DNA of 8,651 nt from Geobacteraceae bacterium (GTDB lineage: Bacteria; Desulfobacterota; Desulfuromonadia; Desulfuromonadales; Geopsychrobacteraceae), in contig JAMOPE010000343.1 in assembly GCA_027064785.1 (NCBI GenBank), forward strand, positions 1-8,651, read 5' to 3'. A program made the position numbers and the translations under genes. Below, piece after piece: positions 1 to 6,600 of the stretch. Positions within the stretch are counted from its first letter, which is position 1; every line of letters begins with the position of its first letter. The notes under the pieces are model-generated. The model was not told the DNA's origin. It did not search any database and saw only the letters and a program-made list of their open reading frames with translations.

Positions 1-99
1 TTGATCACCCCGATCGCTATGGACAAAGAACTGCGCTTTGCAATCCGCGAAGGTGGCCGTACAGTTGGCGCCGGTGTGGTGAGTGAAGTTATCGAGTAA
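1..99 (+). CDS. tuf: Elongation factor Tu, C-terminal end (partial)
   Basis: Only the last 32 codons and the TAA stop are present; the gene begins before the window. The frame reads [20 protein letters not shown] and ends [12 protein letters not shown]. This is the final strand region of EF-Tu domain 3, where the [16 protein letters not shown] stretch is nearly invariant in bacteria. EF-Tu is the cytoplasmic GTPase that brings aminoacyl-tRNA to the ribosomal A site. The G domain lies outside the window, so no catalytic residues can be checked. Its position directly before rpmG, tRNA-Trp, secE and nusG is the usual one for the second tuf copy in many proteobacteria. Whether this genome has one or two tuf copies cannot be told from here. 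A strong hairpin follows 20 bases after the stop. Confidence 0.96.
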   Translation: MITPIAMDKELRFAIREGGRTVGAGVVSEVIE

Positions 100-119
100 T
101 AGCAACATTTAGTGAATCA

Positions 120-145
120 CTTCCTCCCGGTTTTCCGGGGGGAAG
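120..145 (+). terminator. GC-rich hairpin after tuf without a T tract; possible weak terminator or mRNA 3'-end element
   Basis: Bases 120-130 (CTTCCTCCCGG) pair with 135-145 (CCGGGGGGAAG) across a TTTT loop. This gives an 11-bp stem with one G-U wobble. The bases after the stem read ATTTAAGAGG, so the run of T expected of an efficient intrinsic terminator is missing. It may stop only some transcripts, or it may protect the 3' end of a processed tuf mRNA so that EF-Tu is made in excess of the downstream products. The stem is seen directly; the function is inferred. Confidence 0.6.
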
Positions 146-163
146 ATTTAAGAGGTAAGTGCT

Positions 164-313
164 ATGCGTGACATTGTCACTCTTGCCTGCACCGAGTGCA
201 AGCAGCGGAACTACACCACAACAAAAAATAAAAGAAATACTCCGGACAAGTTGGAGTTTAACAAGTACTGTCGCTTCTGCCGGAAGCATACTCCTCATAA
301 AGAGACCAAGTAG
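164..313 (+). CDS. rpmG: 50S ribosomal protein L33
   Basis: This encodes a 49-residue protein starting [17 protein letters not shown], the standard length and sequence of bacterial L33, a small component of the 50S subunit near the E site. It is the zinc-binding (C+) form: Cys9 and Cys12 form the first CxxC knuckle, and Cys36 and Cys39 the second, in YCRFC. The basic segment [16 protein letters not shown] between them is typical. The ATG at 164 is preceded by a modest Shine-Dalgarno sequence (GAGG at 152-155, 8 bases upstream). The gene sits between tuf and tRNA-Trp and is probably co-transcribed with both. A C- paralogue is often found elsewhere in bacterial genomes and is exchanged under zinc limitation; nothing here shows whether one exists. 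Confidence 0.96.
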   Translation: MRDIVTLACTECKQRNYTTTKNKRNTPDKLEFNKYCRFCRKHTPHKETK

Positions 314-342
314 GCACGGTAGAGAAGTCAGGATTGAATCGT

Positions 343-419
343 AGGCCAGTAGCTCTAACGGCTAGAGCACCGGACTCCAAATCCGGGTGTTGGGGGTTCG
401 AATCCCTCCTGGCCTGCCA
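343..419 (+). tRNA. trnW: tRNA-Trp (anticodon CCA)
   Basis: The full cloverleaf can be drawn. The acceptor stem is AGGCCAG (343-349) with CTGGCCT (409-415). The D stem is GCTC (352-355) with GAGC (365-368) around a 9-base loop. The anticodon stem is CCGGA (370-374) with TCCGG (382-386), and its loop CTCCAAA holds anticodon CCA at 377-379. The variable loop is GTGTT. The T stem is GGGGG (392-396) with CCCTC (404-408), one G-U pair, around TTCGAAT. The discriminator is G416, as expected for tRNA-Trp, and the 3' CCA is encoded (417-419). The gene lies 29 bases after rpmG and 39 before secE, with no obvious promoter, so it is probably cut from a longer mRNA. Its first ten bases are repeated just before secE. 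Confidence 0.98.
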
Positions 420-444
420 CTTTTTGCGAATTAGTACCTCAGCG

Positions 445-454
445 AGGCCAGTAG
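445..454 (+). repeat. 10-base direct copy of the tRNA-Trp 5' end, just upstream of secE
   Basis: AGGCCAGTAG at 445-454 is identical to the first ten bases of the tRNA-Trp gene (343-352). The first seven bases (445-451) are the tRNA 5' acceptor strand, so in an unprocessed transcript they could pair with the tRNA 3' acceptor strand (409-415). The copy overlaps the only purine-rich patch available as a secE ribosome-binding site (GAGG, 444-447). It could be chance, a remnant of a tRNA duplication, or a functional alternative pairing partner. Confidence 0.5.
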
Positions 455-458
455 ATCG

Positions 459-644
459 ATGATTGGAAACGTAAGCGAGTTCTTTGCCAACGTCAAAGCA
501 GAGCTAAAGAAAGTTACTTGGCCGTCCAAGAAAGACACATATGCGTCAACGACGGTTGTTATCGTTCTGGTTTTGCTCTGTGCGGTCTTTCTTGGTGGTG
601 TTGATATGATTCTTTCGCGCCTTATCCGTCTGATCCTCGGTTGA
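459..644 (+). CDS. secE: Protein translocase subunit SecE
   Basis: This encodes a 61-residue protein, the size of the short single-span SecE found in most bacteria; the three-span enterobacterial form is about 127 residues. SecE clamps the two halves of SecY in the inner-membrane SecYEG channel. Residues 5-29 form the cytoplasmic amphipathic part with the hallmark ELKKVTWPSKKD (15-26), including the conserved Trp21-Pro22. Residues about 31-53 (TTVVIVLVLLCAVFLGGVDM...) form the single membrane span. The ATG at 459 is the only possible start, because an in-frame TAG lies at 432-434 with no start codon between. The ribosome-binding site is poor (GAGG at 444-447, 11 bases from the ATG). It sits 19 bases before nusG, the near-universal secE-nusG pairing. 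Confidence 0.96.
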   Translation: MIGNVSEFFANVKAELKKVTWPSKKDTYASTTVVIVLVLLCAVFLGGVDMILSRLIRLILG

Positions 645-663
645 GGAGAAAAAGGACTTTACC

Positions 664-1197
664 ATGGCAATGAAATGGTACGGCGTGCATACCTATTCAG
701 GGTATGAAAATAAAGTAAAGCTGAATCTCGAAGAGCGTATTCGCTCTACGGCAGTTGAGGATCAATTTGAAGAAATTCTGATTCCATCCGAGACTGTGGT
801 TGAGATGCGTAAGGGTGAGCGTAAGACCTCAACCCGCAAATTTTTCCCGGGTTATATCCTGGTAAAAATGGAACTTAATGACGAGACCTGGCATGTCGTC
901 ACCGGAACAGCAAAGGTGACCGGGTTTGTCGGCGGGGGACAAAACCCACCGGCGATTCCCGAAGCAGAAATTGCCAAGATCACAAATCGCATGGAAGAGG
1001 GCGTCGAGAAGCCCAAGCCCAAGGTTGAGTTCGAGATTGGCGAAACTGTTCGTGTTGTCGATGGCCCGTTTCTTAACTTTACCGGCATGGTAGAGGACGT
1101 TCGCCCCGATCGCGGAACATTGAAAGTTATGGTCAGTATTTTCGGTCGGGTTACCCCGGTTGAACTAGAATTTATTCAAGTAGAAAAAACCAGCTAA
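664..1197 (+). CDS. nusG: Transcription termination/antitermination factor NusG
   Basis: This is a 177-residue protein of normal NusG length. The NGN domain (about 4-110) starts KWYGVHTYSGYENKVKLNLE and carries the FFPGYILVKM strand (60-69) and the TGFVGG loop (86-91). It binds the RNA polymerase clamp and helps processivity. After a charged linker (111-122), the KOW domain (123-177) holds FEIGETVRVVDGPFLNFTGMVEDV and the SIFGRVTPVEL strand (158-168), the surface that contacts Rho or ribosomal protein S10 (NusE). There is no insertion between the domains. The ATG at 664 is preferred over the in-frame ATG at 670, because AAAGGA (651-656) lies 7 bases from the first and 13 from the second. Its polymerase partners, RpoB and RpoC, are encoded downstream. 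Confidence 0.97.
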   Translation: MAMKWYGVHTYSGYENKVKLNLEERIRSTAVEDQFEEILIPSETVVEMRKGERKTSTRKFFPGYILVKMELNDETWHVVTGTAKVTGFVGGGQNPPAIPEAEIAKITNRMEEGVEKPKPKVEFEIGETVRVVDGPFLNFTGMVEDVRPDRGTLKVMVSIFGRVTPVELEFIQVEKTS

Positions 1198-1218
1198 GCT
1201 GGGATGAACGTTACGTTC
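1190..1218 (+). other. Two tandem short hairpins at the nusG stop / rplK leader
   Basis: CCAGC (1190-1194) pairs with GCTGG (1198-1202) around the nusG stop codon TAA. Three bases later, GAACG (1206-1210) pairs with CGTTC (1214-1218) around TTA. Both have 5-bp stems and 3-base loops, and they end 4 bases before the rplK ribosome-binding site (1223-1228). In E. coli the L1 protein represses rplK-rplA by binding near the rplK start. This spacer is where such a site would be, but I cannot match it confidently to the L1 target fold. Confidence 0.35.
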
Positions 1219-1234
1219 GTTTAAGGAGTCAGTA

Positions 1235-1657
1235 ATGGCCAAGAAAATTACCGGACAGATCAAATTGCAGATTCCCGCTGGTCAGGCAAATCCATCGCCG
1301 CCAGTTGGTCCCGCCCTTGGACAGCACGGGGTCAATATCATGGAATTCTGTAAAAATTTTAACTCGAAGACCCAGGAGCAGGCTGGTTTAATTATCCCCG
1401 TGGTAATTACCGTTTATGCTGATCGTTCCTTCTCCTACATCACCAAAACGCCACCGGCTGCAGTGCTTTTACTGCGTGCTGCCAAGTTGAAAAAAGGCTC
1501 AGGTGTACCAAATAAGGACAAGGTTGGTAAGGTCACCAAAGATCAGGTTCTTGAAATCGCTCGTCTGAAGATGCCGGACCTCAATGCTTTCTCGGAAGAG
1601 GCTGCAATGCGTATTATTGAAGGTACTGCACGCAGCATGGGAATTGAAGTCGTCTGA
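1235..1657 (+). CDS. rplK: 50S ribosomal protein L11
   Basis: This 140-residue protein has the usual bacterial L11 length (about 141). L11 binds the GTPase-associated centre of 23S rRNA, supports the stalk base, and is needed for RelA activation and release-factor function. The N-terminal domain (about 1-70) carries the proline-rich stretch [20 protein letters not shown] (19-38), which is also the region contacted by thiostrepton-type drugs. The KTPPA hinge is at 71-75. The C-terminal rRNA-binding domain (about 76-140) includes [21 protein letters not shown] and the family signature [17 protein letters not shown] (123-139). The ATG at 1235 follows AAGGAG (1223-1228) by 6 bases. It is 37 bases after nusG and 24 before rplA, the standard L11 operon layout. 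Confidence 0.98.
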   Translation: MAKKITGQIKLQIPAGQANPSPPVGPALGQHGVNIMEFCKNFNSKTQEQAGLIIPVVITVYADRSFSYITKTPPAAVLLLRAAKLKKGSGVPNKDKVGKVTKDQVLEIARLKMPDLNAFSEEAAMRIIEGTARSMGIEVV

Positions 1658-1681
1658 GACGGCGAGTAGTGGAGATAGAAG

Positions 1682-2383
1682 ATGGCAACAGGTAAAAACA
1701 TCAAAAAATCGAAAGAACTGGTCGATCGTTCTAAGCTCTATGGGCTTGACGAAGCACTTGAGCTGATTAAGCAAGGCTCTTTTGCCAAGTTCGATGAAAC
1801 CGTTGATCTCAGTGTGCGTTTGGGTGTTGATCCGCGTAAAGCAGATCAGATGATTCGTGGTGCACTTGTGCTTCCGAATGGCCTTGGTAAAAACGTTCGC
1901 GTTCTGGTTTTCGCTAAAGGTGAAAAAGCTCAGGAAGCTGAAGCTGCCGGTGCTGATTTCGTCGGTGCTGATGATCTGGCTGAAAAGATCAAAGGCGGCT
2001 GGTTTGACTTCGATACTGCTATCGCATCCCCGGACATGATGGGTGTCGTTGGCAAAATCGGTCGGGTCCTTGGTCCCCGTGGTCTCATGCCTAACCCTAA
2101 GGTCGGCACTGTGACAATGGATATCGCACGGGCTGTCGAAGAAGCAAAATCGGGTAAGGTTGAGTATCGGGTAGAAAAAGCCGGTATTGTTCATGCTCCG
2201 GTTGGTAAAGTTTCTTTTGATGCCGATAAACTGAGAGAGAACATCCTCTCGCTGGTCGATGTCTTGATTAAGGCGAAGCCTTCAACCGCAAAAGGGACTT
2301 ACCTGAAAAAGGTTTCTCTCTCCAGTACTATGGGCGCGGGAATTAACCTCGACATCACACAACTGCAGGCTTTATTCAAGTAA
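1682..2383 (+). CDS. rplA: 50S ribosomal protein L1
   Basis: This 233-residue protein matches the bacterial L1 length. L1 forms the mobile L1 stalk of the large subunit, which moves deacylated tRNA out of the E site. In E. coli it also represses its own operon. Domain I is made of both ends (about 1-67 and 160-233) and domain II is the middle part (68-159). The family signature [20 protein letters not shown] is at 121-140. The N-terminus ([23 protein letters not shown]) and the C-terminal [10 protein letters not shown] are typical. The ATG at 1682 follows GGAGAT (1671-1676) by 5 bases. The next gene, rplJ, is 173 bases away behind a structured leader, so L11/L1 and L10/L12 are probably controlled separately. 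Confidence 0.98.
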   Translation: MATGKNIKKSKELVDRSKLYGLDEALELIKQGSFAKFDETVDLSVRLGVDPRKADQMIRGALVLPNGLGKNVRVLVFAKGEKAQEAEAAGADFVGADDLAEKIKGGWFDFDTAIASPDMMGVVGKIGRVLGPRGLMPNPKVGTVTMDIARAVEEAKSGKVEYRVEKAGIVHAPVGKVSFDADKLRENILSLVDVLIKAKPSTAKGTYLKKVSLSSTMGAGINLDITQLQALFK

Positions 2384-2400
2384 TTGCTACTTGATTTACA

Positions 2401-2478
2401 GGCTCAGAGTCAAAGACCGTAGGTATGCAACGCATTTAATGGCCGACCACCTACCGAGGCTGACGGGTGCTGTGACGA
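2401..2478 (+). promoter_or_regulatory. Ribosomal protein L10 leader (mRNA binding site for L10-L7/L12)
   Basis: The segment has the conserved core of the bacterial L10 leader: CAAAGACCGTAGG (2411-2423) facing CCTACCGAGGCTGAC (2450-2464). GTAGGT (2419-2424) pairs with ACCTAC (2449-2454). Inside it, ATGC (2425-2428) pairs with GCAT (2432-2435) around AAC. A 13-base one-sided bulge starting TTAATGG (2436-2448) is where the kink-turn-like L10 contact lies in this family. GTCA (2409-2412) with TGAC (2461-2464) forms an outer helix. In E. coli, excess L10-(L12) complex binds this structure and blocks rplJ translation. The position between rplA and rplJ fits. The match is to remembered family features, not a covariance search. 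Confidence 0.85.
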
Positions 2479-2487
2479 TTTTCTCGT

Positions 2488-2553
2488 CTCTCCCCCCTCA
2501 ACTTGACTTGGGCGGGATTTATACATCCCAAGACTTTTACGAAAGGAGGAGAG
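2488..2553 (+). promoter_or_regulatory. Possible masking structure over the rplJ ribosome-binding site
   Basis: The pyrimidine tract CTCTCCCCC (2488-2496) can pair with GGAGGAGAG (2545-2553), the rplJ Shine-Dalgarno region, in 8 of 9 positions, with one C-A mismatch. Between the two arms, CTTGGG (2507-2512) pairs with CCCAAG (2527-2532). A competing hairpin pairs GGGAT (2514-2518) with ATCCC (2525-2529). GACGA (2474-2478) with TCGTC (2484-2488) sits just upstream and shares only base 2488. The layout suggests that L10 binding upstream could favour a form with the start site closed. The pairings are seen directly; the switch is inferred. Confidence 0.5.
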
Positions 2554-2556
2554 TAG

Positions 2557-3075
2557 ATGAATCGAACAGAAAAAGAACAGATTGTTCAGGAACTCGCTCA
2601 GCGTTTGGCTGAAACTCAAGCAACATTTGTTGCCGATTACCGTGGTATCAATGTTGAGCAGGCGACCCAGCTGCGTCGTGAACTGACTCAGGCAGGCGTT
2701 GAATATCGGGTTGTCAAAAATAAGCTGTTGAAACTGGCAGCTCAGGGAACCCCTTCAGAAGATCTGCAGCCATACTGTGTTGGCCCGACTGCAATTGCGC
2801 TGTCTGGCACTGATCCGGTTGCCCCGGCTAAAATTCTCAGCAAGTTTGCAAAAGAAATTGATGCTTTTGAGCTGAAAGCTGGTGTTTTGAGTGGCAAGCT
2901 TCTGACTGTCGCTGACATTAGTGCATTAGCTGCCCTGCCAAGCCGCGAAGAATTGCTGGCGAAGGCACTGAGCTCGATGAATGCACCGGTCACCAACTTT
3001 GTTGGGACTATGGCAGCAATTCCACGTTCACTGGTTCAGGTGTTGAACGCTATTGGTGAGAACAAAGCTGCTTAA
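2557..3075 (+). CDS. rplJ: 50S ribosomal protein L10 (stalk protein P0 equivalent)
   Basis: This 172-residue protein is in the normal L10 range (about 165-175). L10 anchors the flexible L7/L12 dimers to 23S rRNA beside L11. The N-terminal globular part (1-about 130) shows VADYRGINVEQATQLRRELT (25-44) and YRVVKNKLLKLA (50-61), the conserved rRNA-binding elements. The C-terminal helix (about 131-172), including EELLAKALSSMNAPVTNFVG, is the docking site for L7/L12 dimers. Counting the dimers would need a structural alignment. The ATG at 2557 has a very strong ribosome-binding site, AAAGGAGGA (2542-2550), 6 bases away. That site can be masked by an upstream pyrimidine tract, which fits feedback control. 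It is paired with rplL 55 bases downstream. Confidence 0.97.
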   Translation: MNRTEKEQIVQELAQRLAETQATFVADYRGINVEQATQLRRELTQAGVEYRVVKNKLLKLAAQGTPSEDLQPYCVGPTAIALSGTDPVAPAKILSKFAKEIDAFELKAGVLSGKLLTVADISALAALPSREELLAKALSSMNAPVTNFVGTMAAIPRSLVQVLNAIGENKAA

Positions 3076-3130
3076 TCGCTAAATTAATTAATAAAACAAA
3101 AAAGATACACACATAAATTCGGAGGAAAAA

Positions 3131-3511
3131 ATGGCTGAAATTACGAAAGAGCAAGTTGTTGAGTACATTGAGAACATGACCGTTCTGGAAATGTCTGAAT
3201 TCGTTAAAGAACTCGAAGAGAAATTCGGCGTATCCGCTGCTGCACCTGTCGCTGTTGCTGCTGCTCCTGCTGCTGGCGAAGCTGCTGGTGGTGAAGAAAA
3301 ATCTGAGTTTGATGTTGTTCTGACCAGTTTTGGTGAGAAGAAAATCAACGTTATCAAAGCAGTACGTGCTATCACCGGTCTCGGCCTCAAAGAAGCCAAA
3401 GAGATGGTTGACGGTGTCCCAAGCACTGTTAAAGAAGGTGTTTCGAAAGACGAAGCAGCTGACGTACAAAAGCAACTTGAGGAAGCCGGCGCTAGCGTGG
3501 AGCTGAAATAG
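3131..3511 (+). CDS. rplL: 50S ribosomal protein L7/L12
   Basis: This 126-residue acidic protein is slightly longer than the E. coli form (about 120). It makes up the multi-copy ribosomal stalk that recruits translational GTPases such as EF-Tu and EF-G. Residues 1-32 ([32 protein letters not shown]) form the dimerisation and L10-binding domain. Residues 35-55 form an Ala/Pro/Gly-rich flexible hinge. Residues 56-126 form the GTPase-contact domain, with the conserved [15 protein letters not shown] (83-97) and the [10 protein letters not shown] stretch. The ATG at 3131 follows GGAGG (3121-3125) by 5 bases. The leader before it is AT-rich and free of obvious structure, which may help this gene be translated several times more than rplJ. 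Confidence 0.98.
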   Translation: MAEITKEQVVEYIENMTVLEMSEFVKELEEKFGVSAAAPVAVAAAPAAGEAAGGEEKSEFDVVLTSFGEKKINVIKAVRAITGLGLKEAKEMVDGVPSTVKEGVSKDEAADVQKQLEEAGASVELK

Positions 3512-3536
3512 TCCGCTTTCCCAATTGGTTTGCATT

Positions 3537-3567
3537 TAGCCAAGGTCGCCTTGTGCGGCCTTGGCTA
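3537..3567 (+). terminator. Strong hairpin after rplL: probable attenuator or RNA-processing site
   Basis: TAGCCAAGGTCG (3537-3548) pairs with CGGCCTTGGCTA (3556-3567) around the 7-base loop CCTTGTG. This is a 12-bp stem with one T-G wobble. It begins 25 bases after the rplL stop. The downstream TTGTCGTTGT is T-rich but interrupted, so full termination is unlikely. In E. coli the rplL-rpoB gap holds a partial terminator that lowers rpoBC expression relative to the ribosomal genes, plus an RNase III site. This hairpin is in the right place for either role. Confidence 0.65.
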
Positions 3568-3580
3568 TTGTCGTTGTCAG

Positions 3581-3618
3581 CCTCGGTATAGTTCCGAGGT
3601 GGACCTTCACTTGGTCCA
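3581..3618 (+). other. Two back-to-back hairpins in the rpoB leader
   Basis: CCTCGG (3581-3586) pairs with CCGAGG (3594-3599) around TATAGTT. Directly adjoining it, TGGACC (3600-3605) pairs with GGTCCA (3613-3618) around TTCACTT. Both stems are 6 bp with 7-base loops and no gap between them, so they could stack end to end. Further down, GGGTC (3634-3638) can pair with GACCC (3658-3662), just before the rpoB ribosome-binding site. There is no coding potential here. The gap 3512-3676 therefore appears to be a structured leader for rpoB, perhaps for attenuation, processing or translational control. The function is inferred. Confidence 0.5.
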
Positions 3619-3676
3619 TAGTGGTGTCTGCCTGGGTCGTAACTGACTCGTGACTTTGACCCCTAAAGGAGAAATC

Positions 3677-6600
3677 ATGGCGTATTCGTTTGCGAATAAT
3701 CCGCTTCTCAGAAAGCACTTCGCAAAGGTTACGAATATCATCGATATTCCAAACCTCATTGATATTCAGAAGACTTCATATAAAAGATTTTTACAGGCGG
3801 ATCTGCCTTCGCCAGAGCGCAAACAAAGCGGTCTCGAGGCAGTATTTCGCTCTGTTTTCCCGATTCATGATTTCAGTGATACCTGTTCAATGGAGTATGT
3901 CTCCTACGGATTAGGGACGCCGAAATATGACGTCGAGGAGTGTCACCAGCGTGGTATGACCTATGCGGCTCCAATCAAGGTCAAGGTTCGTCTGGTAACG
4001 TGGGATGTAGATAAGGAGGCTGGAACGCAGTCGATCCGTGACATCAAAGAGCAGGAAGTTTATTTCGGTGAAATTCCACTGATGACTGAGAACGGAACGT
4101 TCATCATCAATGGAACTGAGCGGGTTATCGTTAGCCAGCTGCACCGTTCTCCGGGTGTTTTCTTTTCACACGACAAGGGCAAAACCCACTCGAGTGGAAA
4201 GATTTTGTTCAGTGCACGGATTATTCCATACCGTGGTTCTTGGCTTGACTTTGATTTTGATCATAAAGACCTTCTCTGGGTTCGGATTGACCGGCGGCGT
4301 AAGCTTCCGGCAACTGTTCTGCTGAAGGCGCTTGGCTATACGACTGAAGAACTCCTTCGTTATTATTACGATCTTGAAGATATTTCCTGGGATGGTAAAG
4401 GCTACTCCAAGAAGGTCGACTTTGACCTGCTTGCCGGTAAGCGTGCCAGTACAGATGTTCTCTCCAAGAGTGGTGAAGTTCTGGTTAAAGCAAACCGCAA
4501 GTTTACCCGTGCGGCTATTCGCAAGCTTAAAGAAGAGGGAATTGAGTCGATTCCTATCACCGAAGAGGATTTGGTTGGTCAGGTTGTTGTCAGCGATATT
4601 GTTGATGAAGCGACCGGTGAAGTTGTCCTTGAGTGTAATGGTGAATTGACAGAGTCTAAACTCGAGGAGTTGCGTGACAAAGGGATCAACACGTTTTCGA
4701 TCCTGTTTATCGACCACCTCTATGTCGGTTCATATTTGAGTGACACACTGCGGGTTGATAAGGTTGATACGGCAGAAGATGCCATCATCGAAATCTTCCG
4801 CCGTCTGCGCCCCGGTGATCCACCGACGATCCGCACTGCAACGACGTTGTTTGAGAGTTTGTTCTTTAACGCTGACCGCTATGATATCTCAGCCGTTGGC
4901 CGCTTAAAGCTCAATCACAAGCTTGGTGTTGACAGTCCTCTCGACTTATCGACACTGACCAAAGAGGACATTCTGCGGGTTGTCCGTTATCTGGTCGACC
5001 TGCGCAATGGTAAAGGGACGATTGACGATATCGATCATCTTGGTAACCGGCGTGTTCGTGCTGTTGGCGAACTGCTTGAAAATCAGTACCGTGTTGGACT
5101 GGTACGGATGGAGCGGGCTATTAAAGAACGGATGAGTCTGCAGGATGTCGATAGCTTGATGCCTCACGACCTGATTAACTCCAAGCCGGTTTCTGCCGTG
5201 GTTAAAGAGTTTTTCGGATCCTCGCAGTTGTCTCAGTTTATGGATCAGACCAATCCCCTGTCAGAAGTCACGCATAAACGTCGTCTTTCTGCACTTGGAC
5301 CCGGTGGTCTGACCCGTGAGCGGGCAGGCTTTGAAGTTCGTGACGTCCATCCGACTCACTATGGTCGTGTTTGTCCGATTGAGACTCCTGAGGGCCCGAA
5401 TATCGGTCTGATTGCGTCACTGTCGACTTATGCGCGGATCAATGAGTACGGTTTTGTTGAGACTCCTTATCGCATCGTTGAAGATGGCCGGGTGACAACC
5501 GAAATCAAATATTTCTCGGCCCTCGAAGAAGAAGGCCATGCCATTGCTCAGGCCAATGCTCCAATCGATGACGATGGTGTTTTCATTAACGAGTTGGTTA
5601 ACGTACGGCAGACAGGTGAGTTCCTGTTGCTGCCACCCGATAAAATCGACCTGATGGATGTTTCGCCGAAGCAGATTGTTTCGGTTGCGGCCGCGCTGAT
5701 TCCATTCCTCGAGAATGATGATGCAAACCGTGCTCTGATGGGTTCGAACATGCAGCGTCAGGCGGTTCCATTGCTGCGTACCGATGCACCGTTGGTCGGA
5801 ACGGGAATGGAGCGGGTTGTTGCTCACGATTCCGGTAACTCGGTGGTTGCACGTCACGACGGCATTGTTGAGAGTGTTGATGCTGACCGGATTGTTGTTC
5901 AGATTGATGATAAAGATGTTGATGCCGCTGATACCGGTGTCGATATTTACAATTTACATAAGTTTAGTCGCTCAAACCAGAATACCTGTATTAACCAGAA
6001 GCCGATTGTTAAAGTTGGTGACCGGGTTAAACAGGGCGACGTTGTTGCTGATGGACCTTCGACCCAGTGGGGTGAACTTGCCCTTGGTCAGAACATTCTG
6101 GTCGCATTTATGCCATGGCATGGTTACAACTTTGAGGATTCGATTCTGATCTCCGAAAAGGTTGTCCAGGATGACCGCTACACGTCAATTCATATTGAAG
6201 AGTTCGAATGTGTTGCCCGTGATACGAAGCTCGGCAAAGAAGAGATTACCGATGATATCCCGAATCTTGGTGAAGATGCTCTGAGAGACCTTGACGAGTC
6301 GGGTATTATCCGGATCGGTGCCAGTGTTAAACCGGGAGATATTCTTGTCGGTAAAATTACTCCAAAAGGTGAGACTCAGTTGTCACCTGAGGAAAAATTG
6401 CTGCGGGCTATCTTTGGTGAAAAGGCAGGCGATGTCAGAGACACGTCATTGCGTGTTCCACCGGGTGAAGAAGGTGTTGTTATCGGCGCCCGGGTTTTCT
6501 CACGCAAGGGTTTTGACAAAGATGCCCGGACTGAGCAGATTGAAGCGCGTGAAATTGAAAAACTGCTCAAAGACCGCGAAGACGAGATTCGGATTCTGCG

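Noticed and set aside
1499..2194. 231-codon minus-strand open frame opposite rplK and rplA
   Set aside because: It lies opposite two highly conserved ribosomal protein genes, its translation is low in complexity and rich in Phe, Thr and His, and it resembles no family. It is a by-product of codon use on the other strand.
2503..2525. TTGACT followed by TATACA in the rplJ leader, as a promoter
   Set aside because: The spacing is only about 11 bases, too short for a sigma-70 promoter, and both boxes lie in bases that take part in leader pairing.
2391..2612. 73-codon + strand frame through the rplJ leader into rplJ
   Set aside because: It covers the conserved L10 leader RNA structure and overlaps rplJ in another frame; there is no ribosome-binding site before its start.
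3050..3543. Two overlapping minus-strand frames opposite rplL (161 and 151 codons)
   Set aside because: Both mirror the Ala/Glu-rich rplL sequence, giving Ser- and Phe-rich shadows. No ribosome-binding site or family likeness is visible.
3568..3592. TTGTCG/TTGTCA with TATAGT in the rplL-rpoB gap, as an rpoB promoter
   Set aside because: Spacings of 13 and 7 bases do not fit, and TATAGTT is the loop of a hairpin.
3600..3624. Possible pseudoknot: loop TCACT (3607-3611) with AGTGG (3620-3624)
   Set aside because: Only one base (3619) would be left to cross a 6-bp stem, which is too short sterically.
3650..3676. In-frame GTG at 3650 as a longer rpoB start (adds MTLTPKGEI)
   Set aside because: The strong ribosome-binding site AAGGAG at 3666-3671 would lie inside the coding region, the added residues are not part of the family, and the protein from 3677 begins with the conserved [13 protein letters not shown].
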